DNA of 64,000 nt from an uncultured Eubacterium sp. (GCA_944380545.1 CALWHV010000007.1:62001-126000), one strand, 5' to 3'; positions 15,285 to 23,713 are shown, counted from the stretch's first letter. Translations and numbers: made by a program. Notes: a model not told the origin generated them from the letters alone.

Positions 15285-15335
15285 TTTACAAAATGTTATT
15301 TTCGGTTTACATCGGGGTTTACATTGCACTTTACA
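15285..15335. repeat. Phased TTTACA repeats upstream of the E2-like gene
   Basis: TTTACA occurs at 15285, 15306, 15318 and 15330. The last three are exactly 12 bp apart in a 12-bp tandem array (GGTTTACATCGG, GGTTTACATTGC, ACTTTACAAGGC). They lie 100-150 bp before the E2-like start, between it and the XRE terminator. A repeated regulator site is the natural reading; the protein is unknown. Confidence 0.5.
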
Positions 15336-15360
15336 AGGCGCAGAGAGCGCATTTGGGCGC

Positions 15361-15386
15361 AAAAAAGCCCGCGTGCGGTCGCGGGC
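15361..15386 (-). terminator. Terminator of the membrane XRE regulator gene
   Basis: Stem GCCCGCG/CGCGGGC (15367-15373 and 15380-15386) followed on the minus strand by six T (15361-15366). Confidence 0.87.
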
Positions 15387-15391
15387 AGGGA

Positions 15392-16021
15392 CTATCTTTT
15401 TTTATTTTTGTGCGTTACGAACGCGCATATGTAATATATTGGGATAGTGATAAACAAAAGCCAGAGCGGGTGCCAGAGCGAAAGATGAAAGCCGCCGGCA
15501 AAAAACGCAATCAGCACGAGCGCGGGATAGCAAAAGATGCGCATATCCTTTTTTTCGCGGCTGATGACGGCAGTGTAAAACACCGGTATCGTTAAAAGGC
15601 AGAGCCAGGAGCTTTTCCACAGCGAGGAATCTATTATGCCGAGCAGGAGCATTGCGATGAGCGCGAAAAACGGATAGGCGTAAAAAAGCCAGGAGCGTTT
15701 TTTCTTTTTTGCGGCGAATGCAGGCTCCGCGGGCTTGAAAGCGGCGGGCGCTTTAGCGTCTTCCCGCGGCGGCTGCTCCTTTTCCGGCTGCTCCTGCACA
15801 GTCTGCTTTTGCGGCGACTGAGCGCAGTTCAATATATCGTCCACCGAAATGCTGTAAAGCTTGGAGAGCTTCATCATATTATCGGTGTCCGGCACGGCGT
15901 AGCCCTGCTCCCACTTTGAAACGGACTGGCGCGAAACGCCGAGCTTTTCCGCAAGCTTTTCCTGGCTGAGGCCGTTTTCCGCCCTGAGCCTCCTGAGATA
16001 ATCCCCCTGTTTTACAGACAT
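15392..16021 (-). CDS. XRE-family regulator with C-terminal membrane domain
   Basis: A 209-residue protein. Residues 1-65 form an HTH_3 domain (LRRLRAENGLSQEKLAEKLGVSRQSVSKWEQGYAVPDTD), typical of Clostridia regulators. A Gln/Pro/Lys-rich linker (about 70-105) leads to three hydrophobic segments (SWLFYAYPFFALIAMLLLGI, LLTIPVFYTAVI, and the final LWLLFITIPIYYICAFV). Tethering a DNA-binding domain to the membrane suggests a sensor of envelope state, but no ligand is known. It has its own promoter and terminator, so it is monocistronic, between the histidine kinase and the E2-like gene. Confidence 0.8.
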   Translation of the reverse strand: MSVKQGDYLRRLRAENGLSQEKLAEKLGVSRQSVSKWEQGYAVPDTDNMMKLSKLYSISVDDILNCAQSPQKQTVQEQPEKEQPPREDAKAPAAFKPAEPAFAAKKKKRSWLFYAYPFFALIAMLLLGIIDSSLWKSSWLCLLTIPVFYTAVISREKKDMRIFCYPALVLIAFFAGGFHLSLWHPLWLLFITIPIYYICAFVTHKNKKR

Positions 16022-16053
16022 ATAATTCCCCTTTTTGAAAAAAGAATAAGAAT

Positions 16054-16082
16054 ATTATAAACGACTTTTGCGGGGATTTCAA
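16054..16082 (-). promoter_or_regulatory. Promoter of the membrane XRE regulator gene
   Basis: TTGAAA (16077-16082), 17-bp spacer, consensus TATAAT (16054-16059), just downstream of the histidine kinase gene. Confidence 0.75.
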
Positions 16083-16090
16083 GCGAAACC

Positions 16091-17119
16091 TTAAGGCTTC
16101 TTTGCAAGCGTGACGGTTATTGAGGTGCCGGCGCCCTCGCTGCTTTTTATGGCGACGCCGCCGCCGAGATATTCCGCGGTGTGCTTAACTATTGCAAGGC
16201 CGAGCCCTGTGCCGCCCGTTGCCTTTGAGCGGGATTTATCCACCCTGAAAAATCTTTCAAACACGCGCTCAAGATATTTTTCGGGGATGCCGATGCCCGT
16301 GTCGCTCACCGTGAGGGCAGCCTTATCGCCGAGGTCGCTGAGCGAGATATCTACGCTGCCGCCCTGAACATTATATTTTATTGCGTTTTCAACAAGGTTG
16401 TAAACAAGCTCCTCAAGCAGCGCCTGAGTGCCCCTGACCCTGCACTCCTCGCCCGAAACGCTTATCTTAACATCCTTTTTGCTCGCCTTTACGGAGAGCG
16501 CCTCGGCGCAGTAGCGCACAACGGGCATAAGCTCTACATAATCTATTATGGGCTTATAATCGTACTCCTCAAGCTGAGAGAGCTGGATTATATCGTGCGT
16601 TAGGTTTATGAGGCGCTGGGATTCCTTATAGATCACGGCGCCTATCTTGGGCACATCCTGAGGCTGCGCCATACCGCTTTGAAGGATCTCGCCGTAGCCG
16701 GAAATCGAGGTCAGCGGCGTTTTGAGCTCGTGCGAAACATTTGCCGTGAAGCGCTTTTTCATATTGAGCAGCTTTTCCTTTTCATCAAGCTGCACCTGTA
16801 TCTTCTGCGCAAACGGCTTAAGCTCGTTATACGGGCAGTTCTCCGCTATATGCGAGGCGTCGCTGCCCATCGCCTCTATATCGTTTTTGAGCACGCGAGA
16901 AATTATGAGCGCGGCGGCAAACGAAATCAAAAGCACCGCCGCAAGCAGCGGAATAATGCCGGCGGCGCAGAAGATTATAAACGGGCGGTAATCCGAAACG
17001 CCGTGCTCCCTGAGGCTGATAAAGGCGAACACGCCTACGCCGCCGAACGCCAAAAGCGCGCAGCAGGCGGAGGAGATGAGAACGGCGTTGAATATTTTTC
17101 CTGTCATCCTGCCGGTCAT
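16091..17119 (-). CDS. Sensor histidine kinase, PhoR type
   Basis: A 342-residue membrane kinase that phosphorylates the adjacent response regulator. Two N-terminal transmembrane helices (about 8-32 and 45-75) enclose only a short loop, so there is no sizeable extracellular sensor. The dimerisation block has the phospho-acceptor His in NVSHELKTPLTSISGYGE; ATP-binding motifs are N (LVYNLVENAIKYN), G1 (VSDTGIGIPEKYLERVFERFF) and G2 (GGTGLGLAIVKH). Start set at ATG 17117-17119, one base after the regulator's stop. The neighbouring Na/Pi cotransporter argues for phosphate signalling. Confidence 0.88.
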   Translation of the reverse strand: MTGRMTGKIFNAVLISSACCALLAFGGVGVFAFISLREHGVSDYRPFIIFCAAGIIPLLAAVLLISFAAALIISRVLKNDIEAMGSDASHIAENCPYNELKPFAQKIQVQLDEKEKLLNMKKRFTANVSHELKTPLTSISGYGEILQSGMAQPQDVPKIGAVIYKESQRLINLTHDIIQLSQLEEYDYKPIIDYVELMPVVRYCAEALSVKASKKDVKISVSGEECRVRGTQALLEELVYNLVENAIKYNVQGGSVDISLSDLGDKAALTVSDTGIGIPEKYLERVFERFFRVDKSRSKATGGTGLGLAIVKHTAEYLGGGVAIKSSEGAGTSITVTLAKKP

Positions 17120-17120
17120 A

Positions 17121-17795
17121 TCAATCACCCAGCTTGTAGCCGACATGGCGTATGGTTTCTATGAGCGCTCCGCTTTCGCCGAGCTTTTTTCTTAATGTAA
17201 GGATATGGCTGTCCACCGTGCGCGTTTCGCTTTCGCTGTCGTACCCCCAAACCTTGTTGAGCAGCTGCTCGCGCGTTACGGCAATGCCTTGGTTTAGCAT
17301 AAGGTATTTGAGAATCTCATACTCCTTAAAGGTGAGCTCCACCTCGGCGCCGAAGGAATAGACCTTGTGCTTTTTATCGTCCAGCACAATGGAGGCGTAG
17401 GAGTATGTTTTGCGCTCGTCGCGCTCGCTTGTGCGGCGCAGCAGCGCCCTTATGCGCGAAAGGAATATCATAACGGAAAACGGCTTTGTGATATAGTCGT
17501 CCGCGCCGCTGTCAAGCCCTTTTATCGCGTCTATCTCCGAATCCTTTGCCGTTACCATAACTATGGGCAGATGCCTGTACGCCGAGGAGGCGCGAAGCTT
17601 TTTTGTGATGCTCAGCCCGTCCTCGCCCGGAAGCATAACATCTATCACCACAAGATCGGGCAGCTCCTTTTTGAGCGCGTCAAAAAACTGACGCGGCTCG
17701 CTGAAGCCCTGCACATCGTAGCCGTTGCCCTTTAGCGCGTACGCCTCAAGCTCGCGCACGCCGGTATCGTCCTCAAGAATATATACGAGCGGCAT
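17121..17795 (-). CDS. OmpR/PhoB-family response regulator
   Basis: A 224-residue two-domain regulator. The receiver domain shows the acidic pocket (LEDD), the phospho-acceptor Asp in LVVIDVMLPGEDG, Thr in VMVTAKD and Lys in DDYITKPFS. The C-terminal winged helix runs from about 130 (ELTFKEYEILKYLMLNQG, TREQLLNKVWGYDSESETRTVDSHILTLRKKLG). It precedes the kinase by one base and follows the Na/Pi cotransporter gene by 64 bp. A Pho-box-like repeat upstream of the transporter supports a PhoB/PhoP role, though the sequence alone cannot exclude another signal. Confidence 0.9.
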   Translation of the reverse strand: MPLVYILEDDTGVRELEAYALKGNGYDVQGFSEPRQFFDALKKELPDLVVIDVMLPGEDGLSITKKLRASSAYRHLPIVMVTAKDSEIDAIKGLDSGADDYITKPFSVMIFLSRIRALLRRTSERDERKTYSYASIVLDDKKHKVYSFGAEVELTFKEYEILKYLMLNQGIAVTREQLLNKVWGYDSESETRTVDSHILTLRKKLGESGALIETIRHVGYKLGD

Positions 17796-17859
17796 AATAA
17801 ACCCTCCGTTGCTTCAGGCAGTCGCTGCCCGAATAATAAGCTTTTCTTTTATTATTATC

Positions 17860-19620
17860 TCAGCTGAGCGAATATTTTTCAAGATAAGTTTCAAGGGATT
17901 TTGCAAATTCGCCGTCATCCTCCTTAAGGGAGCGGGAATATTCGTGGATATTATACTCGCCGCTTTCAAGCTCCGTTACGGAGACGGCAAGGCCGGAGCA
18001 ATGGTCCGCTATACGCTCAAGCGCGTTTACAAGATCAAGATAAACATAGCCCTGGGAAACGGAGCACTCGCCGAGCTCCACTCTTTTTAAATGGCGGCTC
18101 TTCAGCTCGCGCTTAAGCTTATCCACTACCTCCTCAAGCGTTTCCACCTCGCGGTAGGCGGAGATGTCGCCCGAGGAAAACGCCTGCACGGTGAGCGAGA
18201 GCGCCTTGCTTACCGCCGCCATCATAACATTGAGATCGTACTTTGCCTTTTCCGAAAGCGGGATATTCTTTTTTTCTATATTCTTTTTCACGCGCAGGAT
18301 ATCCTCGCAATAGTCGGATATCTTTTCAAACGCCTCTATCGCATGGTGCAGGATGAAAACGGACTTGCTGTCCTCATCCGAAAGGCTCAGCGAGCTTATG
18401 CGCACAAGATAGGTCTCTATAACCTCCTCGTACTTATCCGTTTCGCGCTCGTTGTTTTCAACCGTGCGCGCCTTTTCCGGCGTGTAGTTCTTTATCAGCG
18501 AAAACGCCGCGCCGGCGGTTTCCTCCACAAGACGCGCCATTTTAACGGTGGCGTCCATACTTTTTTCAACGGCGTAGGACGGGGTGAGCAGGAAGCGCTC
18601 GTCCAACAGTGCGGGGATCGGGCTTTCGTTCTTTTTGCCGTCGCGCACGGTGAGGCGCGCAAGCTTTTCAAGCTGCTTTGTGAAGGGAAGCAGCACTATT
18701 GTTGAAAAGATATTGAACACGGAGTGAACTATGGCGATCTGCGACGGGGTGATGTAGCTTTCCATAAAATCAAAATCGAAGACGGCGTTCGCGCCGTAAA
18801 ACAGCACGATGGCAAGCACCACGCCGATTATATTGAAATAGAGGTGAACGAAGGCGGTGCGCTTTGCGTTTTTGCTGGTGCCGACGGCGGAGATCATGGC
18901 CGTGACGCAGGTGCCGATATTCTGGCCGAGGATAACGGGAAACGCCGTTGAAAACGGCACCGTGCCCGTGAGCGAGAGCGCCTGAAGTATGCCCACGGAC
19001 GCGCTTGAGGACTGGATGACAGCCGTGAGCACTACGCCGGCAAGTATGCCGAGAAGCGGATTTGAAAATCTTATCAGCAGCTGGGCAAAGCGCGGCTCGT
19101 TTGCAAGGCCGCTCATAGAATCGCTCATAAATTCCATACCCATCATCAGTATGCCGAAGCCCGCAAGGATGCCGCCGACATTTTTTACCTTTTCCTTTTT
19201 AAGGAACATAAGCATAAACACGCCTATGACGGAAAGCACGGGCGCGAAGGACGAGGGCTTGAGCAGGTTTACTATAAGGCTGCTGCCGTCTATCCCCGTG
19301 AGGGAGAGTATCCACGCCGTGGCGGTGGTGCCGATATTGGCGCCCATTATGACGCCGATGGCCCGCGAAAGCTCCATTATTCCGGAGTTTACAAAGCCCA
19401 CCACCATAACCGTAACGGCGGAGGAGGACTGGATGACGGCGGTTACCGCGCAGCCGAGCAGAACGCCCTTATAGGTTTTATCGGTCATTTTTTCAAGTAT
19501 CTGCTCAAGTCTGCCGCCGGAGAGCTTTTCAAGCCCGCCGCCCATCATATTCATACCGTAAAGGAAAAGGGCAAGGCCGCCGAGCAGCGAGAAAACAGAG
19601 AATATATCCATATTTTTCAT
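17860..19620 (-). CDS. Na/Pi cotransporter family protein with PhoU-like tail
   Basis: A 586-residue inner-membrane phosphate transporter. It has two repeats of the Na/Pi-cotransporter domain, each with the QSSSA motif (VTAVIQSSSAVTVMVVGFVNSG and LTAVIQSSSASVGILQALS), within about 9-10 transmembrane helices up to residue 310. The C-terminal 230 residues are helical and PhoU-like (KISDYCEDILRV, ALERIADHCSGLAVS). Family members import phosphate using sodium, and the PhoU part may link uptake to signalling. It is first in an operon with the response regulator and kinase. The start has a short-spaced AAAGG; an ATG three codons later is an alternative. Confidence 0.88.
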   Translation of the reverse strand: MKNMDIFSVFSLLGGLALFLYGMNMMGGGLEKLSGGRLEQILEKMTDKTYKGVLLGCAVTAVIQSSSAVTVMVVGFVNSGIMELSRAIGVIMGANIGTTATAWILSLTGIDGSSLIVNLLKPSSFAPVLSVIGVFMLMFLKKEKVKNVGGILAGFGILMMGMEFMSDSMSGLANEPRFAQLLIRFSNPLLGILAGVVLTAVIQSSSASVGILQALSLTGTVPFSTAFPVILGQNIGTCVTAMISAVGTSKNAKRTAFVHLYFNIIGVVLAIVLFYGANAVFDFDFMESYITPSQIAIVHSVFNIFSTIVLLPFTKQLEKLARLTVRDGKKNESPIPALLDERFLLTPSYAVEKSMDATVKMARLVEETAGAAFSLIKNYTPEKARTVENNERETDKYEEVIETYLVRISSLSLSDEDSKSVFILHHAIEAFEKISDYCEDILRVKKNIEKKNIPLSEKAKYDLNVMMAAVSKALSLTVQAFSSGDISAYREVETLEEVVDKLKRELKSRHLKRVELGECSVSQGYVYLDLVNALERIADHCSGLAVSVTELESGEYNIHEYSRSLKEDDGEFAKSLETYLEKYSLS

Positions 19621-19725
19621 CGCCTTTCAGGACAAGATTGCGTTTCAAAAGCCCCGCGGCGCAGTATTGCAGCCGCCGCGACACAGATAAGATAGCAGTT
19701 GTAATTCAAGAAAATGCGCCCTTTA

Positions 19726-19744
19726 TGTCAAATCCGTGTCAAAT
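19726..19744 (-). promoter_or_regulatory. Candidate Pho box upstream of the Na/Pi cotransporter gene
   Basis: On the minus strand ATTTGACA occurs twice at exactly 11-bp offset (plus-strand TGTCAAAT at 19726-19733 and 19737-19744). Direct repeats with 11-bp period are the hallmark of PhoB/PhoP binding sites (TGTCA or TTAACA repeats). It sits about 105 bp upstream of the transporter start and may replace a -35. The neighbouring PhoB-type regulator makes this plausible. Confidence 0.5.
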
Positions 19745-19770
19745 AAGGCGGGCTTTTCGCGGCGCTGTTA

Positions 19771-19799
19771 TTGACAGGGGCGCGCGCCGATGATATAAT
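19771..19799 (+). promoter_or_regulatory. Perfect consensus sigma-A promoter of the ABC exporter leader
   Basis: TTGACA (19771-19776), 17-bp spacer, TATAAT (19794-19799). It is the strongest-looking promoter in the window, yet is followed by a terminator before the ABC gene. Confidence 0.88.
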
Positions 19800-19826
19800 T
19801 TTTTATATCATTTTTTGTTTGAAAGG

Positions 19827-19931
19827 AGCGGGCGTTATGAGAGGATGTTCCGAAAAAGGCCGTCGTATGTATTCCCGTTATATCTATAACAGCGGATCTT
19901 GCCGAGGCCGCTCCGGAGACGCCCGCTTTTT
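19827..19931 (+). promoter_or_regulatory. Long-range pairing over the leader ORF (possible regulatory fold)
   Basis: AGCGGGCGT (19827-19835), which overlaps the leader ORF's ribosome binding site, is perfectly complementary to ACGCCCGCT (19919-19927), and the latter runs into TTTTTGTTTTTT. The pairing would hide the leader ribosome binding site and form a terminator-like end when the ORF is not being translated. The loop is long (83 bases), so its stability is uncertain. Confidence 0.45.
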
Positions 19932-19950
19932 GTTTTTTGAAGCGGCATAG
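19837..19950 (+). CDS. Leader peptide upstream of the ABC exporter pair
   Basis: A 37-codon ORF beginning MRGCSEKGRRMYSRY and ending in a hydrophobic RFLFFEAA. AAAGGAG lies eight bases before the ATG, and a perfect promoter lies 38 bp upstream. It is basic, has two Cys and no signal peptide or family I recognise. Its stop codon is eight bases before the 5' arm of the terminator at 19959-19996, so a ribosome halted at the end of the ORF would cover that arm. This geometry is that of a ribosome-mediated attenuation leader. Coding status rests on the ribosome binding site and placement, not homology. Confidence 0.6.
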   Translation: MRGCSEKGRRMYSRYIYNSGSCRGRSGDARFLFFEAA

Positions 19951-19958
19951 CAGTCCCC

Positions 19959-19996
19959 GCCCTCGGCGCATTTGCCGGGGGCTGTTTTTATTTTTT
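19959..19996 (+). terminator. Intrinsic terminator between leader ORF and ABC exporter gene
   Basis: Nine-bp stem GCCCTCGGC/GCCGGGGGC (19959-19967, 19974-19982) with a six-base loop, followed by TTTTTATTTTTT (19985-19996). It lies entirely between the promoter and the exporter start at 20015, so read-through must be controlled. An alternative register pairs CAGTCCCCG (19951-19959) with CGGGGGCTG (19976-19984). Confidence 0.85.
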
Positions 19997-20014
19997 ACAA
20001 GGAGGAGAAAGATT

Positions 20015-21835
20015 ATGCCGTGGATACCCGTTCAAAAGGAAAAGGCGCCCGTAATCAAAAACATAATCTATGCCGTTAAGCTGCTTTACAGGGCGCACCG
20101 GCCTTATATATTCTGGAACATACTGGCTGAGTTTATCTATATAATCTTCAGAAGCTTTATTCAGAGCGTGCTGTTTTTGAAAACGCTGCTTGCCGTGATA
20201 GAGGGCGGATATTCGTTTGAATATTACGCCGGCGTGCTGGCGGCTTTTCTGGGCGTGGGCGTTTTATGCAAGCTTATATCGAATATAAGCGACTACAAGA
20301 GCCTTGTGGGGCAGAAGATAGTTTACAAAAAGCTTAACAATATGATATTCAAAAAGGCGTGCGAGGTGGATATAAGCTGCTATGAAGACCCCGCGTTTTA
20401 CGACAAATACCAGCGCGCCACCGAAATTCTTACCGGCGGCTACTTTTTTGCATTCGCGCTGAATCTTGCAAACGGGCTGGGCGCGTTCATCTCGTTTTTA
20501 TTTGTTGTGGGAACGGTTGCCTCTATAGACCCCGCGTATCTTGCATTTTTGGTTCCTGCGCTGCTTGTGTTCGGAGTTGAGGTGGTAAAGAGCAAAACCG
20601 TTTACAGGCGCGATTTCAGCATGGCGAAAAACAACAGGATAAAGGCGTACGCCCAGCGAACGCTTTTTCTTAAGGACTTTTCAAAGGACATAAGGACCTC
20701 CGGCATCTTCGGGGTCATTAAGAAGAGGTTTGACGAGGCCGTAGCGCGAAATGTTGAGATATTGAGGAAATACGGCCTTAAGCTGTTTTTATTCAGCACG
20801 GCAAGCTCGCTGATGGGAGAGTTCATACCGATAGCGGGCACCTACGCCTACGCGGGCTACCAGTTTGCCGTTACGGACGAGCTGACCGTTTCCGGCTTTT
20901 CCGTGGTGCTTTCCGCAATAGATTCCGTGCGCTCCGCGGCGCAGATGATGGCAAGAAGCTTTTCGGAGCTTTCCGCCTCCGCCCTCTACTTTCAGAACTT
21001 GCGCGAATTTTTTGAATATGAGCCTAAGGTGGTTTCCGGAAGCCTTGAGGCGGGCAAATTTGAAAGCCTGGAATTTAAAAATGTTTGCTTTAAATATCCC
21101 GGCGCAAAAACATATTCAATTAGCGATTTGAGCCTGAGGATTGAAAAGGGGCAGACCGTTGCCGTGGTAGGGATAAACGGCGCTGGGAAAACCACCTTTG
21201 TGAAGCTTTTGATGCGGTTTTACGACGCAACGAGCGGCGAGATACTATATAACGGCAAAAGCCTAAAGGAATACGAGCTTTCAAGCCTGAGAAAAAGGAT
21301 AGCCGCCGTGTTTCAGGATTACAGGAATTTTGCGCTTTCCGTTAACGAAAACATCCTTTGCCGCGAATGTGACGAAAACGGCAGGGCGGCTGCCGAGGCG
21401 GCGATGAAAAAGGCGGGCATCTTTGAAAAGGTGCAGACCCTGCCCGACGGGGGCGACACCGTGCTGACGCGCGAATTTGACGAGGCGGGAGCGGGGCTTT
21501 CCGGCGGGGAGGCGCAAAAGACGGCAGTTGCGCGGCTTTTTGCAAGGGATTACGACATCGCCGTGCTTGACGAGCCGTCCTCCGCCCTTGACCCCGTTGC
21601 GGAATACAGGATGTACGAAAACCTGATACGCGAAACGAAAAACAAAACGGTTATATACATATCTCACCGGCTTTCGAGCGCGGTGCTGTCCGACAAGATA
21701 TTCGTGCTTGAAAACGGCTCTCTGACTGAAAGCGGAAGCCACGCCGAGCTGATGCGCTCCGGCGGCAAGTACGCCGAGATGTTTCATTATCAGGCCCAGA
21801 GCTACGGGAAAGGAGGCGAGGCGCTTGAGGAATAA
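20015..21835 (+). CDS. ABC exporter half-transporter (ATP-binding/permease), first of pair
   Basis: A 606-residue fused permease-ATPase. Five to six transmembrane helices occupy residues 30-320. The nucleotide-binding domain has Walker A GINGAGKTTFVKLL, Q-loop AVFQDYRNF, signature LSGGEAQKTAVAR, Walker B IAVLDEPSSALDP and the H-loop IYISHRLSS. All catalytic positions are intact. Substrate unknown; such heterodimers export drugs, peptides or lipids. Start chosen at ATG 20015 after AAGGAGGAG. It is overlapped by the second half-transporter, and expression is gated by the leader/terminator upstream. Confidence 0.9.
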   Translation: MPWIPVQKEKAPVIKNIIYAVKLLYRAHRPYIFWNILAEFIYIIFRSFIQSVLFLKTLLAVIEGGYSFEYYAGVLAAFLGVGVLCKLISNISDYKSLVGQKIVYKKLNNMIFKKACEVDISCYEDPAFYDKYQRATEILTGGYFFAFALNLANGLGAFISFLFVVGTVASIDPAYLAFLVPALLVFGVEVVKSKTVYRRDFSMAKNNRIKAYAQRTLFLKDFSKDIRTSGIFGVIKKRFDEAVARNVEILRKYGLKLFLFSTASSLMGEFIPIAGTYAYAGYQFAVTDELTVSGFSVVLSAIDSVRSAAQMMARSFSELSASALYFQNLREFFEYEPKVVSGSLEAGKFESLEFKNVCFKYPGAKTYSISDLSLRIEKGQTVAVVGINGAGKTTFVKLLMRFYDATSGEILYNGKSLKEYELSSLRKRIAAVFQDYRNFALSVNENILCRECDENGRAAAEAAMKKAGIFEKVQTLPDGGDTVLTREFDEAGAGLSGGEAQKTAVARLFARDYDIAVLDEPSSALDPVAEYRMYENLIRETKNKTVIYISHRLSSAVLSDKIFVLENGSLTESGSHAELMRSGGKYAEMFHYQAQSYGKGGEALEE

Positions 21836-23624
21836 AAAGAACGCTGCCGCACATTCAACGCAGTCCAACATATTTTATTTCATAAGGCTGCTGTTTAAGA
21901 TATCGCCCCTGCTTGTTTTGGGCGAGGCGATGTGGGGCGTTTTTCAAACGCTGCCCACAAGGCTTGTATCCGTTATAGGTGTTAAATATGTTGTGGACGC
22001 CGTTACATCCGGAGCCGAGCCGAAGAAGATAGCCGCGGCGGTGGCGGGCATAGCCGCGGTGCTGCTTTTAAGCGAGCTTTTTTGCAATCTTTTCCGCGAG
22101 TTTTACTGGAACATCGCGCGGGAGAAGGCCAACGCAGGCCTCAGCACGATATTTTACGAAAAGGCGCGCTCGCTTGACCTTGAATCGTACGACGACCCGT
22201 ATTTTTACAACAATTTTATTATTGCCATCGAATCCTCCACCGGCAACCTGAACAATATACTGACGATAATAAGGGAATATATGGGCGAGCTGATATCGCT
22301 TATAACGATCTGCGCGGTTATTCTTGCCACGGACCCGATATGCCTGCTTATTATCGCGGGGATAATAGCCGTTTTCACCCCGATAAGCAGAAAGATAGGC
22401 GCTCTTCAATCCGAAAGGCGAATAGAAAACAACCGCCTGCACAGAAAGGCGGATTACTTTGCGCGCATATTTTATCTTCAGGATTACGCCAAGGAGGTGC
22501 GAATGAACGGCATCCGCCCGCTTCTGATAAAGAGATACGGCGAGGCAGCGGACGAGGTTATTGAAAACCAACGAAAATATGTGGGCAAGATTGATTTTAT
22601 CTATTTCTTTCAGGAAACGGGCGTGCAGGCGCTTGGATTTATGTTTTTGCTGCCGCTTTATCTGGGCTACTGCGTTATTGAAGCCGGCACGCTTTCCGCC
22701 GGCGATTTCATAGCCACCTTTAACGGCGCGTACGCCATTGCAACCTCGTTTTCGTTTTTGACCGTTTTTATTGCAAGAAGCTTTTCCGAGCAGGCAAAGA
22801 TGATTGAAAAATTCCGCGAATTTCTGGGCAGAACGAATAATATCAAGGGCGGCAAGCACGAGGCTGCGTGCGCAAAGCCGGAAACGATTGAGCTTAAAAA
22901 TGTTTCGTTTACCTATCCGGGGAACAGCTCCCCCACCCTGAAAAACATAAGCCTAACGCTGCGCCCGTATGAAAAGATTGCGCTTGTGGGCTACAACGGC
23001 GCGGGAAAAACGACGCTGACGAATCTGCTGCTGCGCCTTTACGATGTTTCAAGCGGCGAGATACTTATAGGCGGGCGCAATATCAGGGAGGAGACGCTTG
23101 AAAGCCACCGCGCAAGATTTGCAGCCGTGTTTCAGGATTTTCAGATATTTGCCGCGTCACTGGGCGAAAATGTTTCGCTGAGCAGGGAGGTTGACGAAAA
23201 AGAGGCGAAAAGCGCCCTGCGCCACAGCGGCTTTAACAAGAGGCTGCCCGGCGGGCTTGACGCGCAGCTGCTTCGCGAATTTGACGACGGCGGCTTTATG
23301 CTCTCCGGCGGCGAGGCGCAGAAGGTTGCGGTTTCAAGAGCGTTTTACAAGAAATGCCCGTATGTTATAATGGATGAGCCCTCTGCGAATCTTGACCCGA
23401 TCGCGGAGCACGATTTGAACAACGCGATGATGGAGGCCGCGAAGGACAAGACCGTTATATTCATATCCCACCGGCTTTCCACAACGCGAAATGCAGACAG
23501 GATCTATGTTATTGAAAACGGCACGATAGCGGAGAGCGGCACGCACGATGAGCTTATGGAGCTTGGCGGAAAATACGCGTATATGTTTAAATTGCAGGCC
23601 GAAAAATACACCGAGGGCGCATAA
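21825..23624 (+). CDS. ABC exporter half-transporter, second of pair
   Basis: A 599-residue permease-ATPase similar to its upstream neighbour. The membrane domain covers about 20-325. The ATPase has Walker A GYNGAGKTTLTNLL, Q-loop AVFQDFQIF, signature LSGGEAQKVAVSRA, Walker B YVIMDEPSANLDP and H-loop FISHRLSTT; all are intact, so the pair has two competent sites. The start is a TTG (21825-21827) with AAAGGAGG about seven bases before it; the 11-bp overlap with the first gene implies translational coupling and equal production of both subunits. Confidence 0.9.
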   Translation: MRNKKNAAAHSTQSNIFYFIRLLFKISPLLVLGEAMWGVFQTLPTRLVSVIGVKYVVDAVTSGAEPKKIAAAVAGIAAVLLLSELFCNLFREFYWNIAREKANAGLSTIFYEKARSLDLESYDDPYFYNNFIIAIESSTGNLNNILTIIREYMGELISLITICAVILATDPICLLIIAGIIAVFTPISRKIGALQSERRIENNRLHRKADYFARIFYLQDYAKEVRMNGIRPLLIKRYGEAADEVIENQRKYVGKIDFIYFFQETGVQALGFMFLLPLYLGYCVIEAGTLSAGDFIATFNGAYAIATSFSFLTVFIARSFSEQAKMIEKFREFLGRTNNIKGGKHEAACAKPETIELKNVSFTYPGNSSPTLKNISLTLRPYEKIALVGYNGAGKTTLTNLLLRLYDVSSGEILIGGRNIREETLESHRARFAAVFQDFQIFAASLGENVSLSREVDEKEAKSALRHSGFNKRLPGGLDAQLLREFDDGGFMLSGGEAQKVAVSRAFYKKCPYVIMDEPSANLDPIAEHDLNNAMMEAAKDKTVIFISHRLSTTRNADRIYVIENGTIAESGTHDELMELGGKYAYMFKLQAEKYTEGA

Positions 23625-23684
23625 TAAATAAATTTTGTATAAAATATGCGGCGATATGCGGCGAAATTTGATAAGTTATTCTCA

Positions 23685-23713
23685 TTTACAACCGCTTTTA
23701 GCAATGCTAAAAT
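23685..23713 (+). promoter_or_regulatory. Promoter of the YoaK-MATE operon
   Basis: TTTACA (23685-23690), 17-bp spacer, TAAAAT (23708-23713); predicted start near 23720. A tandem ATATGCGGCG repeat (23644-23663) lies upstream. Confidence 0.65.

Noticed and set aside
17820..17860. AATAATAA/TTATTATT inverted repeat between the Na/Pi cotransporter and response regulator genes as a terminator
   Set aside because: The stem is pure A/T and no T-run follows on the minus strand; the genes are more likely co-transcribed.
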